Shown here: piece after piece, positions 36,189 to 44,256 of the stretch
Layout: each line of letters starts with the position of its first letter
Position numbering within the stretch: position 1 is the stretch's first letter
NCBI GenBank assembly: GCA_964623625.1
Contig: CAZUUJ010000010.1
Span: forward strand, 1-64,000
DNA: 64,000 bases
Direction: 5' to 3'
Source of the DNA: CAZLGM01 sp964623625
Lineage (GTDB): Bacteria; Desulfobacterota; Desulfobulbia; Desulfobulbales; Desulfocapsaceae
Notes under the pieces: model-generated
The model's input: only the letters and a program-made list of their open reading frames with translations
Told to the model about the DNA's origin: nothing
The model's database searches: none
Made by a program: the position numbers and the translations under genes

Positions 36189-38738
36189 ATGACGGTTCCA
36201 ACCATAGACCAGGAAGCCTTGCAGGTCTTGCGTAATTTTAACGCAGCGGTTTCAACTGTTCGTCTCTATCCGGAAAATGCTCCACAGGTGAAGAAGTCCA
36301 TTGAGAAAGCTTTTCGTGAAATGGAGCTGTATGTCCTTAAAAACGGTGAGTTCAGCTTTGGGTACGATTCTGACAAACCGATCCTTTGCCTGGAGTTGTT
36401 TTTTCCTGAAAAACCGGAAAAAGTTGATGAATTTCCCGTATTCAATCATCTAAAGCTGCTCGGTCTGCCAAATGCACTGTTTACCAAATCCATAGACAGA
36501 GAACAGTTTGGAAAAATAGTTCAGGTGTTTACTACCAGTGTGAAGGAGATTGAACAATCCGGTGGTAGCAAAGCTTTTATTCAGGCCCTTGAGGTGAGCA
36601 TGTTTTTTCCTGATTCTCTGGAAGACCCGGTAGAGGTGCAGGCGGAGATGGAACGGGAATATGGCCGGCAGAAAACTGCTGTTATCGAAGTTCCGGACCA
36701 GTTTTTACTCTTCCTGTACGGTAAGCAAAAAAATCCACGCGTTCCGCAGAATCTTAGAAAACTCTTTGAATCCCCCAATAAGGCAATGGCCGTTACCGCA
36801 TCATCCATTGCCCGTCTGCTGAAAGGAATGCAAAGGGGAAAAAATCTGATTTCGCCCATTTTCCCACAGGTTCTCTCACGGGTCGACCAGCTACTGCCAC
36901 CGGAACATAAACACACGGTGGCTGTCAATACAGCCTCTTTCCTTTCCCGAGGTCTTAAGGCTCCCGCTCTTTGTGTATTGATATCTCAACAATATTCTAC
37001 CGAATTCGGCCGGGATTTATATCTTGCCCTTGTCCATCTATTAACTCATGAAACATTTGTCCAGGTTGTCAGATTGTTTGAGCAGCAAACCGGCAAAACC
37101 GGTAAAGGTTCATCTTTGGACAAGGAAGCATCAAAACTTCTTGTCGACAGTTACAACAGGCTCATGGAGACAAAGAGGGGCAAACAGTTTGCTGCTGCCC
37201 GTAAGGTTGATTCGCTGATGAGGCAGAAAGAAAAACAGCAACGTCAACAACGGACTCAGATGGGTGTTGAATCGTTGTTGAAAGGGAATATCAGACAACT
37301 GCAGAGCACAGAATTCCTCGGTGCTCTACCGAAGGCGATAGAGACTTTTATGACCCAGCATCAGGACGAAAATCTTGATACTGTCATCGAGCAACTGACC
37401 GACGCATCGAACCAGGACACCACCATGCCCGAATATCTTGTTCAGGGATTGCTCATCATTGCTGATAAATGTATTGAACATAAAAACTGGCACCACATCG
37501 ATCAGCTGATGCCACCTTTGCTGGATTGGGTGAAAACAACCGACACCATGAATGATTTCTACAAAAAGGCTGTCCGCTGTCTACAGACTTTTGCCATTGA
37601 AGGGTGGAGATTGGAACGCAACGAGTGGCCTGATCAAGTAGCAGCATCATTTTATGCGATACGAACGGGCCGGCAGGTCAAACCTGCTGATATCGTTGAA
37701 CAGATTGCTATAAGCCAGGATACAAATTTTAACGCTGATCTTTATTCCAACCAATTGAAGGAGTTTTTTCTGGATAGTGATGATACCCGGATTCGCAGAC
37801 GCCTGATGCATCAAGGGATCTCCGGTGGGCGGATTGTGCTGCAGGCTCTGCTTGATTCAGATCAGACGGCGTCCCGTCTGGTATTGCTGGACTTGCTGAC
37901 AGACCTGGACGGTTTTACACCGCAGGTTGTACTTGAACGGATAAATAACCCAATGCCGTGGTATAACAAGCGCAACCTGATCAAATTAATCAGCGAGACG
38001 GGTGATGAACACCATATTAAAAATATTATACCGTTTTTAAACTATGACAATGAGCGAGTTCAGCAGGAGGCATTGTCATGTATTTATAAGATAAGCGGCA
38101 CTAATAAGAAAAAGCATCTGCTGGCAGCTCTTCCTCATACAGGCATCGACATTCGTTCACAGGTGGTCAAGGCATTGTTGCCCTTCGCCGATGAAGAAGT
38201 CGCAGACTGCCTGATTCAACTGCTTGAGGAAAGGCACAGTTTTGCGAAGGCGATGAATGATGAACTGGTTATCCACATCTGTGAAGGGCTGAGCCGTTCG
38301 TTGTCCGTCAAGGCGCTCAAGCCTTTGAATGTATTGATGGAAGAAATACGGAAGAAAGAGGTTTACTATCAGAAGGATGCTGTTTTTCGCGCTGCCAGAA
38401 ATGCTGTCCACCAGATTGAATCTCATGATCAGCGTGTAAAAAAACAGCATGCCCAAGTTCAGAAAGTAAGGAGGCAGGCCACGAAACAAGCGGCAATGAT
38501 CAAATCAACCACCTTGCTGGAAAAGAAAAAGACAGAGCCTGAAAGAGTCGATGATAACAATCTGTTGGAACAGCTTCTGGCCCGCGGTGAACAGGATAAA
38601 GCCAAAAAGCTGTTGATGAAGATGATCATCGAAGCGGCACGAAAAAACAGTTTTCCAGTGCCGAAGGTTTCCGCCAGCAGCTCATTGAAGCAGATCCTAT
38701 GGCGTTACAGGAGATCATTAAAGCTGCCGAGATCATAG
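36189..38738 (+). CDS. Large HEAT-repeat protein
   Basis: An 849-residue soluble protein without signal peptide. The C-terminal half (about 525-735) has alpha-solenoid HEAT-like repeats, for example NLIKLISETGDEHHIKNIIPFL, then VQQEALSCIYKISG and SQVVKALLPFADEEVADCLI. The N-terminal part (about 10-180) begins LRNFNAAVSTVRLYPENAPQ, a segment seen in some regulatory scaffolds. The C-terminus is basic and coiled. It overlaps the next gene by 40 bp, so it is co-translated with the cNMP-PilZ protein. It is probably a protein-interaction platform; no enzymatic motif is seen. Confidence 0.75.
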   Translation: MTVPTIDQEALQVLRNFNAAVSTVRLYPENAPQVKKSIEKAFREMELYVLKNGEFSFGYDSDKPILCLELFFPEKPEKVDEFPVFNHLKLLGLPNALFTKSIDREQFGKIVQVFTTSVKEIEQSGGSKAFIQALEVSMFFPDSLEDPVEVQAEMEREYGRQKTAVIEVPDQFLLFLYGKQKNPRVPQNLRKLFESPNKAMAVTASSIARLLKGMQRGKNLISPIFPQVLSRVDQLLPPEHKHTVAVNTASFLSRGLKAPALCVLISQQYSTEFGRDLYLALVHLLTHETFVQVVRLFEQQTGKTGKGSSLDKEASKLLVDSYNRLMETKRGKQFAAARKVDSLMRQKEKQQRQQRTQMGVESLLKGNIRQLQSTEFLGALPKAIETFMTQHQDENLDTVIEQLTDASNQDTTMPEYLVQGLLIIADKCIEHKNWHHIDQLMPPLLDWVKTTDTMNDFYKKAVRCLQTFAIEGWRLERNEWPDQVAASFYAIRTGRQVKPADIVEQIAISQDTNFNADLYSNQLKEFFLDSDDTRIRRRLMHQGISGGRIVLQALLDSDQTASRLVLLDLLTDLDGFTPQVVLERINNPMPWYNKRNLIKLISETGDEHHIKNIIPFLNYDNERVQQEALSCIYKISGTNKKKHLLAALPHTGIDIRSQVVKALLPFADEEVADCLIQLLEERHSFAKAMNDELVIHICEGLSRSLSVKALKPLNVLMEEIRKKEVYYQKDAVFRAARNAVHQIESHDQRVKKQHAQVQKVRRQATKQAAMIKSTTLLEKKKTEPERVDDNNLLEQLLARGEQDKAKKLLMKMIIEAARKNSFPVPKVSASSSLKQILWRYRRSLKLPRS

Positions 38739-39577
38739 AGCAGGAAAAGAGCAACGCCGTAGAAAAGGAGCATCTGCAGACCTGGTCGGATCTTCACGCA
38801 AGTCTATCGGAGGAGGAGTTTAACCATCTCTATTTCTTGATGGATAAGATTTCCTGTCTCCAAGGTGAACAGCTGGTCGAACAGGGTGAAAAACACCCCC
38901 ACCTCTATTTCATCAACAGCGGTACAGTAAAATTGTTCTGCCGGGAAAACGATGACGAGGTACTCATAGGGTTGCTGAAGAAGGGGAGCATATTCGGAAT
39001 TGAGTCGTTTTTCAATGTTTCGATCTGGACAATGAGCGCTGCCTGCTATACAGACGTTGAACTGCTTATACTTTCTCTTATGGATTTACGGGATCTGCGT
39101 GACGAATTCCCTGGTCTTGAAACAAAACTCAGAGAGTATTGTGCAAAGTACACCTTGGTTGACGACTTCTTTAAAGCTGGGAAGGCGGAGCGGAGAAAAC
39201 ACCATCGTGTTCCTATTACCGGCAAGGCCCACGTGGTTCTGCTTGATGAGACAGGGCAAGACAGTGGCCGCACTGCCCGGGGAGATTTCGACAATATCTC
39301 TGTGGGTGGTGTTTCCTTTCTTTATCGCATTTCCAGCAAAGATAAGGCTCAAGATATGCTTGGTCTTAATGTTGCTGTGATTTTACCTTTGGATCGTAAA
39401 TCCGAAAAGAGCATTCAAGTGAAGGGAATGATCATTGGTGTACGCGGCCGTCATATCATGGAGAGTGAGTATTCCGTCCATGTACGTTTTACCGATTTGC
39501 TCAGTGAAGATGTGCTACAGAACTGCATTTACGCTGGAAGTGATGATGATTCAGATGGGAGCAGCGCGGCAATATGA
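38699..39577 (+). CDS. Cyclic-nucleotide-binding and PilZ domain protein
   Basis: A 292-residue cytoplasmic protein. Residues about 35-145 are a Crp-type cNMP-binding fold (LYFINSGTVKLFCRENDDEVLIGLLKKGSIFGIESFF), but no HTH follows. Residues about 162-275 are a PilZ domain with both c-di-GMP motifs: RKHHR (RxxxR) and NISVGG (D/NxSxxG). It could join two second-messenger inputs. It overlaps the HEAT gene by 40 bp. Its TGA stop overlaps an ATG (39574-39576), the likely original start of the primase-helicase gene before repeat A5 inserted there. Confidence 0.85.
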   Translation: MALQEIIKAAEIIEQEKSNAVEKEHLQTWSDLHASLSEEEFNHLYFLMDKISCLQGEQLVEQGEKHPHLYFINSGTVKLFCRENDDEVLIGLLKKGSIFGIESFFNVSIWTMSAACYTDVELLILSLMDLRDLRDEFPGLETKLREYCAKYTLVDDFFKAGKAERRKHHRVPITGKAHVVLLDETGQDSGRTARGDFDNISVGGVSFLYRISSKDKAQDMLGLNVAVILPLDRKSEKSIQVKGMIIGVRGRHIMESEYSVHVRFTDLLSEDVLQNCIYAGSDDDSDGSSAAI

Positions 39578-39580
39578 AAA

Positions 39581-39800
39581 CCTGAATCCGTGAGCATTCG
39601 ATAATGCTGCATCTTTGCTTGATTTAGCCGTCCGATTATAGTGAACTATTTCGGACGGCTAAATCAAGCAAAGATACAGTGCTAGCAGATACCCTGAAAG
39701 GTGGGCTATTCTAGAGGACAAAAAAAGTTTTCCAATCCAAAATATTTCGATATATTCAAGTGATATCAGACAAAACAACATCCTCGGTCACGGCTTCAGG
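39581..39800. mobile_element. Family A element, compound copy A5
   Basis: The ends are CCTGAATCCGTGAGC (39581-39595) and GTCACGGCTTCAGG (39787-39800). The interior holds a perfect 25-bp stem (ATCTTTGCTTGATTTAGCCG extended by TCCGA, and its inverse) absent from A2, then sequence resembling A2 (GTGCTAGCAGATACCC). The total is 220 bp. The flanks GAAAA and GAACC match three of five. It sits on the stop codon of the PilZ gene and overlaps the present start of the primase-helicase frame. Confidence 0.7.
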
Positions 39801-41574
39801 GAACCATTCTGATGAGCCTATCAGCTCTTTTTATTTAAAGCATCTGCAACCCAAGAAGGTTGAACAGACATCATTTATTGCCGATTGTCCCTTCTGTGCA
39901 AAAAAAGGGATGGATCCAAGTTCAAAGCTTATTGTCTTTTTGAATAAGGAGGGGTTCTTCCACGGTTACTTCAGGTGCCTGAACCGTTGCGTGCCGGGAG
40001 GCTTTCCTCTGTGGTTCGGTCGTCTGGCTGCCATAGATCCGGCCGATATACCCGGTTTTGATCCGGACAGGGAACCGTTTCTGCTGGGAGCCGACTTTCC
40101 GGTAAAAAATATGAACAACGAGATTAAGCGGTACTCGGAGCGGATGACTGGAACCCTGAAGAGGTATTTCAAGGCAGCGGGTATCTCATCAGCAGTGCTT
40201 GCTGAACTGCAGATCGGTTACAACGGACGGTATCTCGTGTATCCTTATTTCCAGGAAGATTCCAACTGCTACTCCGCCCGTTGCGTCTTTCCGGAGAAGG
40301 TGGAAGATTATTTTTGGCATGGCAACGAACAATTTTTTAATGACCAGTACAGGCTGTTTAACGTTGAAGATATCGGTCGTTGCGAGAATGGCGCTCTGTT
40401 TATCTGCGAAGGTGAGGACAACCTGCTCACTCTGAAGCAGCTGGGCTTTCCCGGGATCTGTGTGCCGGACAGCCAGACGCTTGAGAAGATCGATCCCGAA
40501 CGATTCAGTTTTTTGCATACCATTTTTATGGTAATGGTCAACAGCTCAGAGTCGGAGGCGGCTGCAAGGAGTGTGGCATCGCGGCTTGGTTACAAGGTCA
40601 GGATTTTTAAATGGGCAACGGGTCTACCGCGGAAGTATGATCTCTATCAGCTTGCCTGTGAAAAAAAGAAACAGTTTTCCACGGCTGTTTCCAAAATGAT
40701 CCAATCGTCACGTGCCTTTTCGCCTTTTGCTACACCGGTAAAAGAAAAGATCAGGTTCTTTAATACCCTGGTCATGGAATCCTCAAGCTCCTACGAGGCA
40801 ATGAAATCCGGTTTTGCTGGTTTTGATGAGGCGCTGGAGGGCATTCACGGAATAAATGTTATCGGCGGAGCGCCCAAGGTCGGCAAGTCCTGCTTTATGA
40901 TCCATGTTGCCACCGAGTTGGCGGCCACCCGAGTTCCCGTTCTCTATTATGATTTTGAAAACGGTCGCCAGAAGATCTATCACCGGACTTTAAGCCGTCT
41001 GACCAGATTTACGACAAATAAACTGAAGACGGAAATTGTCGATTTACAAGAGCAGGAACGATACGATAAAGGTTGTCGGCAGCTTGACAGGATGCTTCAT
41101 TATTTCAGGGTCATCAATGACCGTAAGGTATCGCCTGAAATCATGCGGCGTCATATCGATTTTATCCGGCATGAGACCAGGTGCGACTATACCATGGTGG
41201 TCATCGATTCGTTGCATAAACTACCGTTTAAGGACTTTTCCGAGCGGCGAACGGGGATCGACGCCTGGCTCCGGCAACTTGAATCCATTCGGGATGAACT
41301 GCAGGTTTCCTTTATGGTTATCTCTGAACTTTCACGCGGCGCTGAAGGCAGTTATGATGAGGCCCCTCATCTTGGTATTTTCAAAGGCTCTGGCGATATC
41401 GAATACAGCGCTGATAATGCTATGGTCCTGCTGCCCAAGTGGGATCAGCTGACATCGGTTACGGAAGAAGAGAGGATCAACGAACTGTGGCTGGTTGCCA
41501 GCCGTGAGCACAGCCCCGGTCTCATCGGCCGATACCGGTTGGATTATCCGTACTGGGGATTTGAAGAGCTGTAA
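39760..41574 (+). CDS. T7 gp4/Twinkle-like primase-helicase
   Basis: A 604-residue protein joining a primase half and a hexameric helicase half. The zinc ribbon has Cys43, Cys46, Cys73 and Cys77 (CPFC, CLNRC). A TOPRIM-like segment has FICEGEDNLLTLKQLG with Glu217. The RecA/DnaB-type ATPase has Walker A GGAPKVGKS (369-377), Walker B YTMVVIDS (about 480) and the following VISELSRG. The frame now begins at GTG 39760 inside repeat A5, so residues 1-14 come from the repeat; without A5 the gene would begin ATG AAC CAT TCT overlapping the PilZ stop. No phage structural or integrase gene is adjacent. The role may be repair, replication restart or nucleic-acid sensing. Confidence 0.8.
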   Translation: MISDKTTSSVTASGNHSDEPISSFYLKHLQPKKVEQTSFIADCPFCAKKGMDPSSKLIVFLNKEGFFHGYFRCLNRCVPGGFPLWFGRLAAIDPADIPGFDPDREPFLLGADFPVKNMNNEIKRYSERMTGTLKRYFKAAGISSAVLAELQIGYNGRYLVYPYFQEDSNCYSARCVFPEKVEDYFWHGNEQFFNDQYRLFNVEDIGRCENGALFICEGEDNLLTLKQLGFPGICVPDSQTLEKIDPERFSFLHTIFMVMVNSSESEAAARSVASRLGYKVRIFKWATGLPRKYDLYQLACEKKKQFSTAVSKMIQSSRAFSPFATPVKEKIRFFNTLVMESSSSYEAMKSGFAGFDEALEGIHGINVIGGAPKVGKSCFMIHVATELAATRVPVLYYDFENGRQKIYHRTLSRLTRFTTNKLKTEIVDLQEQERYDKGCRQLDRMLHYFRVINDRKVSPEIMRRHIDFIRHETRCDYTMVVIDSLHKLPFKDFSERRTGIDAWLRQLESIRDELQVSFMVISELSRGAEGSYDEAPHLGIFKGSGDIEYSADNAMVLLPKWDQLTSVTEEERINELWLVASREHSPGLIGRYRLDYPYWGFEEL

Positions 41575-41887
41575 CCATTGATTGCAGCAACTACGGGTTT
41601 GAGAAATCCGGGTTTACCTGGATTTTTCATCAGTTCAGGCGGTGTCAGGTTCAAAGTTTTTAGTAGAAAACTATAGTAGGTTATGTTTACTGCTAAAACA
41701 CTGCAGAAAATGGCACCGTATGGACTGACCTTCGGTGCTCTGTTTAGTACCCCCTTGAGGGGTAAACATAATGTAAATTTATCTTTCTTGCATGCATATG
41801 GATAATGTATTGAATTTCAATACTATTTCAATAAATTGACACAATGTTCATTAGAAATCCAGGCTGACGGATGGAAGCCGGATAACT
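41575..41887. other. Intergenic region behind the primase-helicase
   Basis: No gene. It contains several small foldbacks: AAATCCGGGTTTACCTGGATTT (22 bp in all, near 41610-41631) and ACCCCCTTGAGGGGT (41750-41764). The latter may stall or end transcripts, but it lacks a clear U tract. Confidence 0.3.
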
Positions 41888-42223
41888 ATGGTTTTATATT
41901 TCAAGAAAATCATCCACGTTTATGTGACTAGTGTCTGGATACCTTTTTTGCTGGTGGCTGTTCTCTTACTTGCTACAAGCGTCTTTGTTGTCTCTGGAGG
42001 ATTACATCTTAACAGTCCATTAAACTTTACAACGGAATTAATCATTAAATTATGGGCATGCGCTTTAATTGGGCAGATTTATGTCAGCTGCTACCACTTT
42101 TTTGGTCATGGGACAAAAACAGGGATTATTCAGTTACTGTTATTAGCGGTTTCTCTTCTACTTTCATTTCTTTCGTTTTTCTATTTGCTTCTTCCTTTCT
42201 GGCGAGATTTCCTGGGGATATGA
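41888..42223 (+). CDS. Small integral membrane protein, unknown function
   Basis: A 111-residue protein with three predicted transmembrane segments (about 17-37, 52-70 and 79-105) and no conserved motif that I recognise. The ATG follows a weak GGA-rich leader. It is convergent with trmFO, ending 14 bp before it. Composition and length fit a real membrane protein, but no relative is identified. Confidence 0.55.
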   Translation: MVLYFKKIIHVYVTSVWIPFLLVAVLLLATSVFVVSGGLHLNSPLNFTTELIIKLWACALIGQIYVSCYHFFGHGTKTGIIQLLLLAVSLLLSFLSFFYLLLPFWRDFLGI

Positions 42224-42236
42224 GTCTTATTAGCAT

Positions 42237-43559
42237 TCAGCCATTTTCCTCAAGGTAGGTTCCCATCCATCTGTTCAGAGAATGAAGTGCGACCTCGGCA
42301 CGTTTTTGTCCTCGCAGCCGTTTTGGCACCTTCTTTTTCCATGGAGGAAAGAGCCCGAAGTTGATGTTCGATGGTTGAAAACGGACCGGATCACTGTTGG
42401 TCAGATGGTTGACCAGGGCTCCAAGAGCCGTCTCTTTTGGTGGGGTGATCGGCTCTTTACCAGATATGATTCGCGCTCCGTTTATTCCGGCTAAAATACC
42501 CATGGCGGCCGATTCCACGTAACCTTCCACACCGGTGATCTGGCCGGCCAGCAGGATATCGGGCCGGGATGTGACCTGCAGGGTGTCATCGAGCAGTTCG
42601 GGCGCGCAGACAAAAGTGTTGCGGTGAATGGAGCCCAGACGGACGAATTTAACCTGTTCCATACCGGGGATCAGACGGAAAATCCGCTTCTGTTCCATAT
42701 AGGTGAGTTTTGTCTGGAATCCAACCATGTTATAGAGACTGCCGGAGAGGTTCTCCTTGCGGAGTTGAACAACCGCATACGGATCTTTGCCGGTACGGGG
42801 GGCAGGCAGTCCGACCGGCTTCATGGGGCCGAAACGCAGGGTGTCCTTACCCCGTGCCAGCATCACTTCAATGGGCAGGCACCCTTCGAAGTATTTCGGA
42901 TCTTCAAAGTCTTTTAAAGGTACGGAGTTACCGTCAGCCAGCTCCCCAATAAACAGTTCATACTGTTCACGGTCCATGGGACAGTTGAGATAATCGCCCG
43001 GCCCGTCGTCGTAACGGGATTTCTGATAGACGATATCCATATTGAGTGAGTCGCTATCAACAATTGGGGCAATGGCATCATAAAATGCAAGACGCTCCTT
43101 GCCGGTAAGGCGGATCAACGACTCGCTCATACTGTCCGAAGTAAGCGGTCCGGTTGCCAGAATAGTAATGTTGTCCATAGACGAAGGAAGGGTTGGCAAT
43201 TCCTCTCTTGTTACCTCGATAAGGGGATGCTCTTCTATCATCCGGGTAATCTTACGGGCAAACTTCTCTCTATCAACCGCCAGCGCTTTTCCGGCAGGAA
43301 CAGCGGTTTTGCGGGCTGCCTTCATAACAACAGAGCCTAGCCGGGTCATCTCTTCTTTCAGCAAGCCCACCGCTGAATCCGGAGCATCCGAGCGAAGAGA
43401 ATTAGAGCACACCAGTTCAGCCAGCTGGGGAGAGTGATGGGCCGGGCTGTACTGTTTCGGCTTCATCTCAAAGAGCGTGACTTTGCAGTTCTGTTTTACC
43501 GCCTGCCATGCCGCTTCACATCCGGCAAGGCCGCCGCCGATGATGGTTATTCTTTTCAT
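42237..43559 (-). CDS. trmFO: Folate-dependent tRNA (uracil-54-C5)-methyltransferase
   Basis: A 440-residue FAD enzyme forming ribothymidine at position 54 of tRNA with methylene-tetrahydrofolate. The N-terminal FAD motif is IIGGGLAGCEAAWQAV. Characteristic TrmFO blocks include ELVCSNSLRSDAPDSAVGLLKEEMTRLGS, YFEGCLPIEVMLARG, KPVGLPAPRTGK and GQITGVEGYVESAAMG. The length and blocks are complete. It precedes a 3D-domain gene on the same strand but lies downstream of it in transcription. Confidence 0.96.
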   Translation of the reverse strand: MKRITIIGGGLAGCEAAWQAVKQNCKVTLFEMKPKQYSPAHHSPQLAELVCSNSLRSDAPDSAVGLLKEEMTRLGSVVMKAARKTAVPAGKALAVDREKFARKITRMIEEHPLIEVTREELPTLPSSMDNITILATGPLTSDSMSESLIRLTGKERLAFYDAIAPIVDSDSLNMDIVYQKSRYDDGPGDYLNCPMDREQYELFIGELADGNSVPLKDFEDPKYFEGCLPIEVMLARGKDTLRFGPMKPVGLPAPRTGKDPYAVVQLRKENLSGSLYNMVGFQTKLTYMEQKRIFRLIPGMEQVKFVRLGSIHRNTFVCAPELLDDTLQVTSRPDILLAGQITGVEGYVESAAMGILAGINGARIISGKEPITPPKETALGALVNHLTNSDPVRFQPSNINFGLFPPWKKKVPKRLRGQKRAEVALHSLNRWMGTYLEENG

Positions 43560-43663
43560 ACTTATTCTTTGATTCTATAGACGCAGTTACTGATTTCACT
43601 GTAGACAGATGAATCTATACTGATGCTGACAATGGATATAACCGAACAGAAAGAAATAATTGA

Positions 43664-44197
43664 TTATGGAGGTATAATCTTCACCCGCACCTTGCGTCTG
43701 CCCCACTGCAAGGCTTCTTCATGGGACTTGAAATAAAGATCGATCCGGGTAGGTCCCTTAATAGCTCCGCCCCGATCCTCAACAACTCCCCAGCCGTATC
43801 CGGGGACGTACATCCGGGTACCGAATGGGTAGTACCTGGTGTCGGCGGCAATACTGCCGTCCTGGGGCAGGAGGAACCATGGGAACAGGACAAGACGGAT
43901 TGGGATCATCCAGGGACGAAGAATGGAATCGACCGAGAGAAGACCGGGCTCAGGTTCTCGCGGTATGGTTCCGCTGGCTGTCTGTCCCGTGTAGGTATGG
44001 CCGGTTCTTCTACCCGCACTGACATAACGATTCCAGAAATCCAGTTTAAGGTATTTCCAGTTGCCCCGTTCCCATGAACAACATTGGGAACAACCGCAGT
44101 AAGCGGTGGCCTCCATCATTTTCCCAACCGGTTGCTTGGCACAGCCTAGCAGGAGGAAGCTGAAGCAGAGCAGAAGTAAGACTGTTTTTTTTCTCAT
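43664..44197 (-). CDS. 3D-domain lipoprotein (MltA-like fold)
   Basis: About 177 residues starting at ATG 44197 (MRKKTVLLLL); the frame opens earlier at 44275, but only this start gives a proper lipoprotein signal with lipobox LLLGC. The mature part has a Cys-rich segment (AYCGCSQCCSW) and a C-terminal 3D domain with DRGGAIKGPTRIDLYF, where the conserved Asp residues and the barrel resemble lytic transglycosylase MltA. It is probably an outer-membrane lipoprotein acting on peptidoglycan. It lies just downstream of mutL on the same strand. Confidence 0.8.
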   Translation of the reverse strand: MRKKTVLLLLCFSFLLLGCAKQPVGKMMEATAYCGCSQCCSWERGNWKYLKLDFWNRYVSAGRRTGHTYTGQTASGTIPREPEPGLLSVDSILRPWMIPIRLVLFPWFLLPQDGSIAADTRYYPFGTRMYVPGYGWGVVEDRGGAIKGPTRIDLYFKSHEEALQWGRRKVRVKIIPP

Positions 44198-44256
44198 AAA
44201 ACGGACGAATATAATACAGAAATAGAAGAGCCTGTTTATGGTTTCAATGCCATCTG

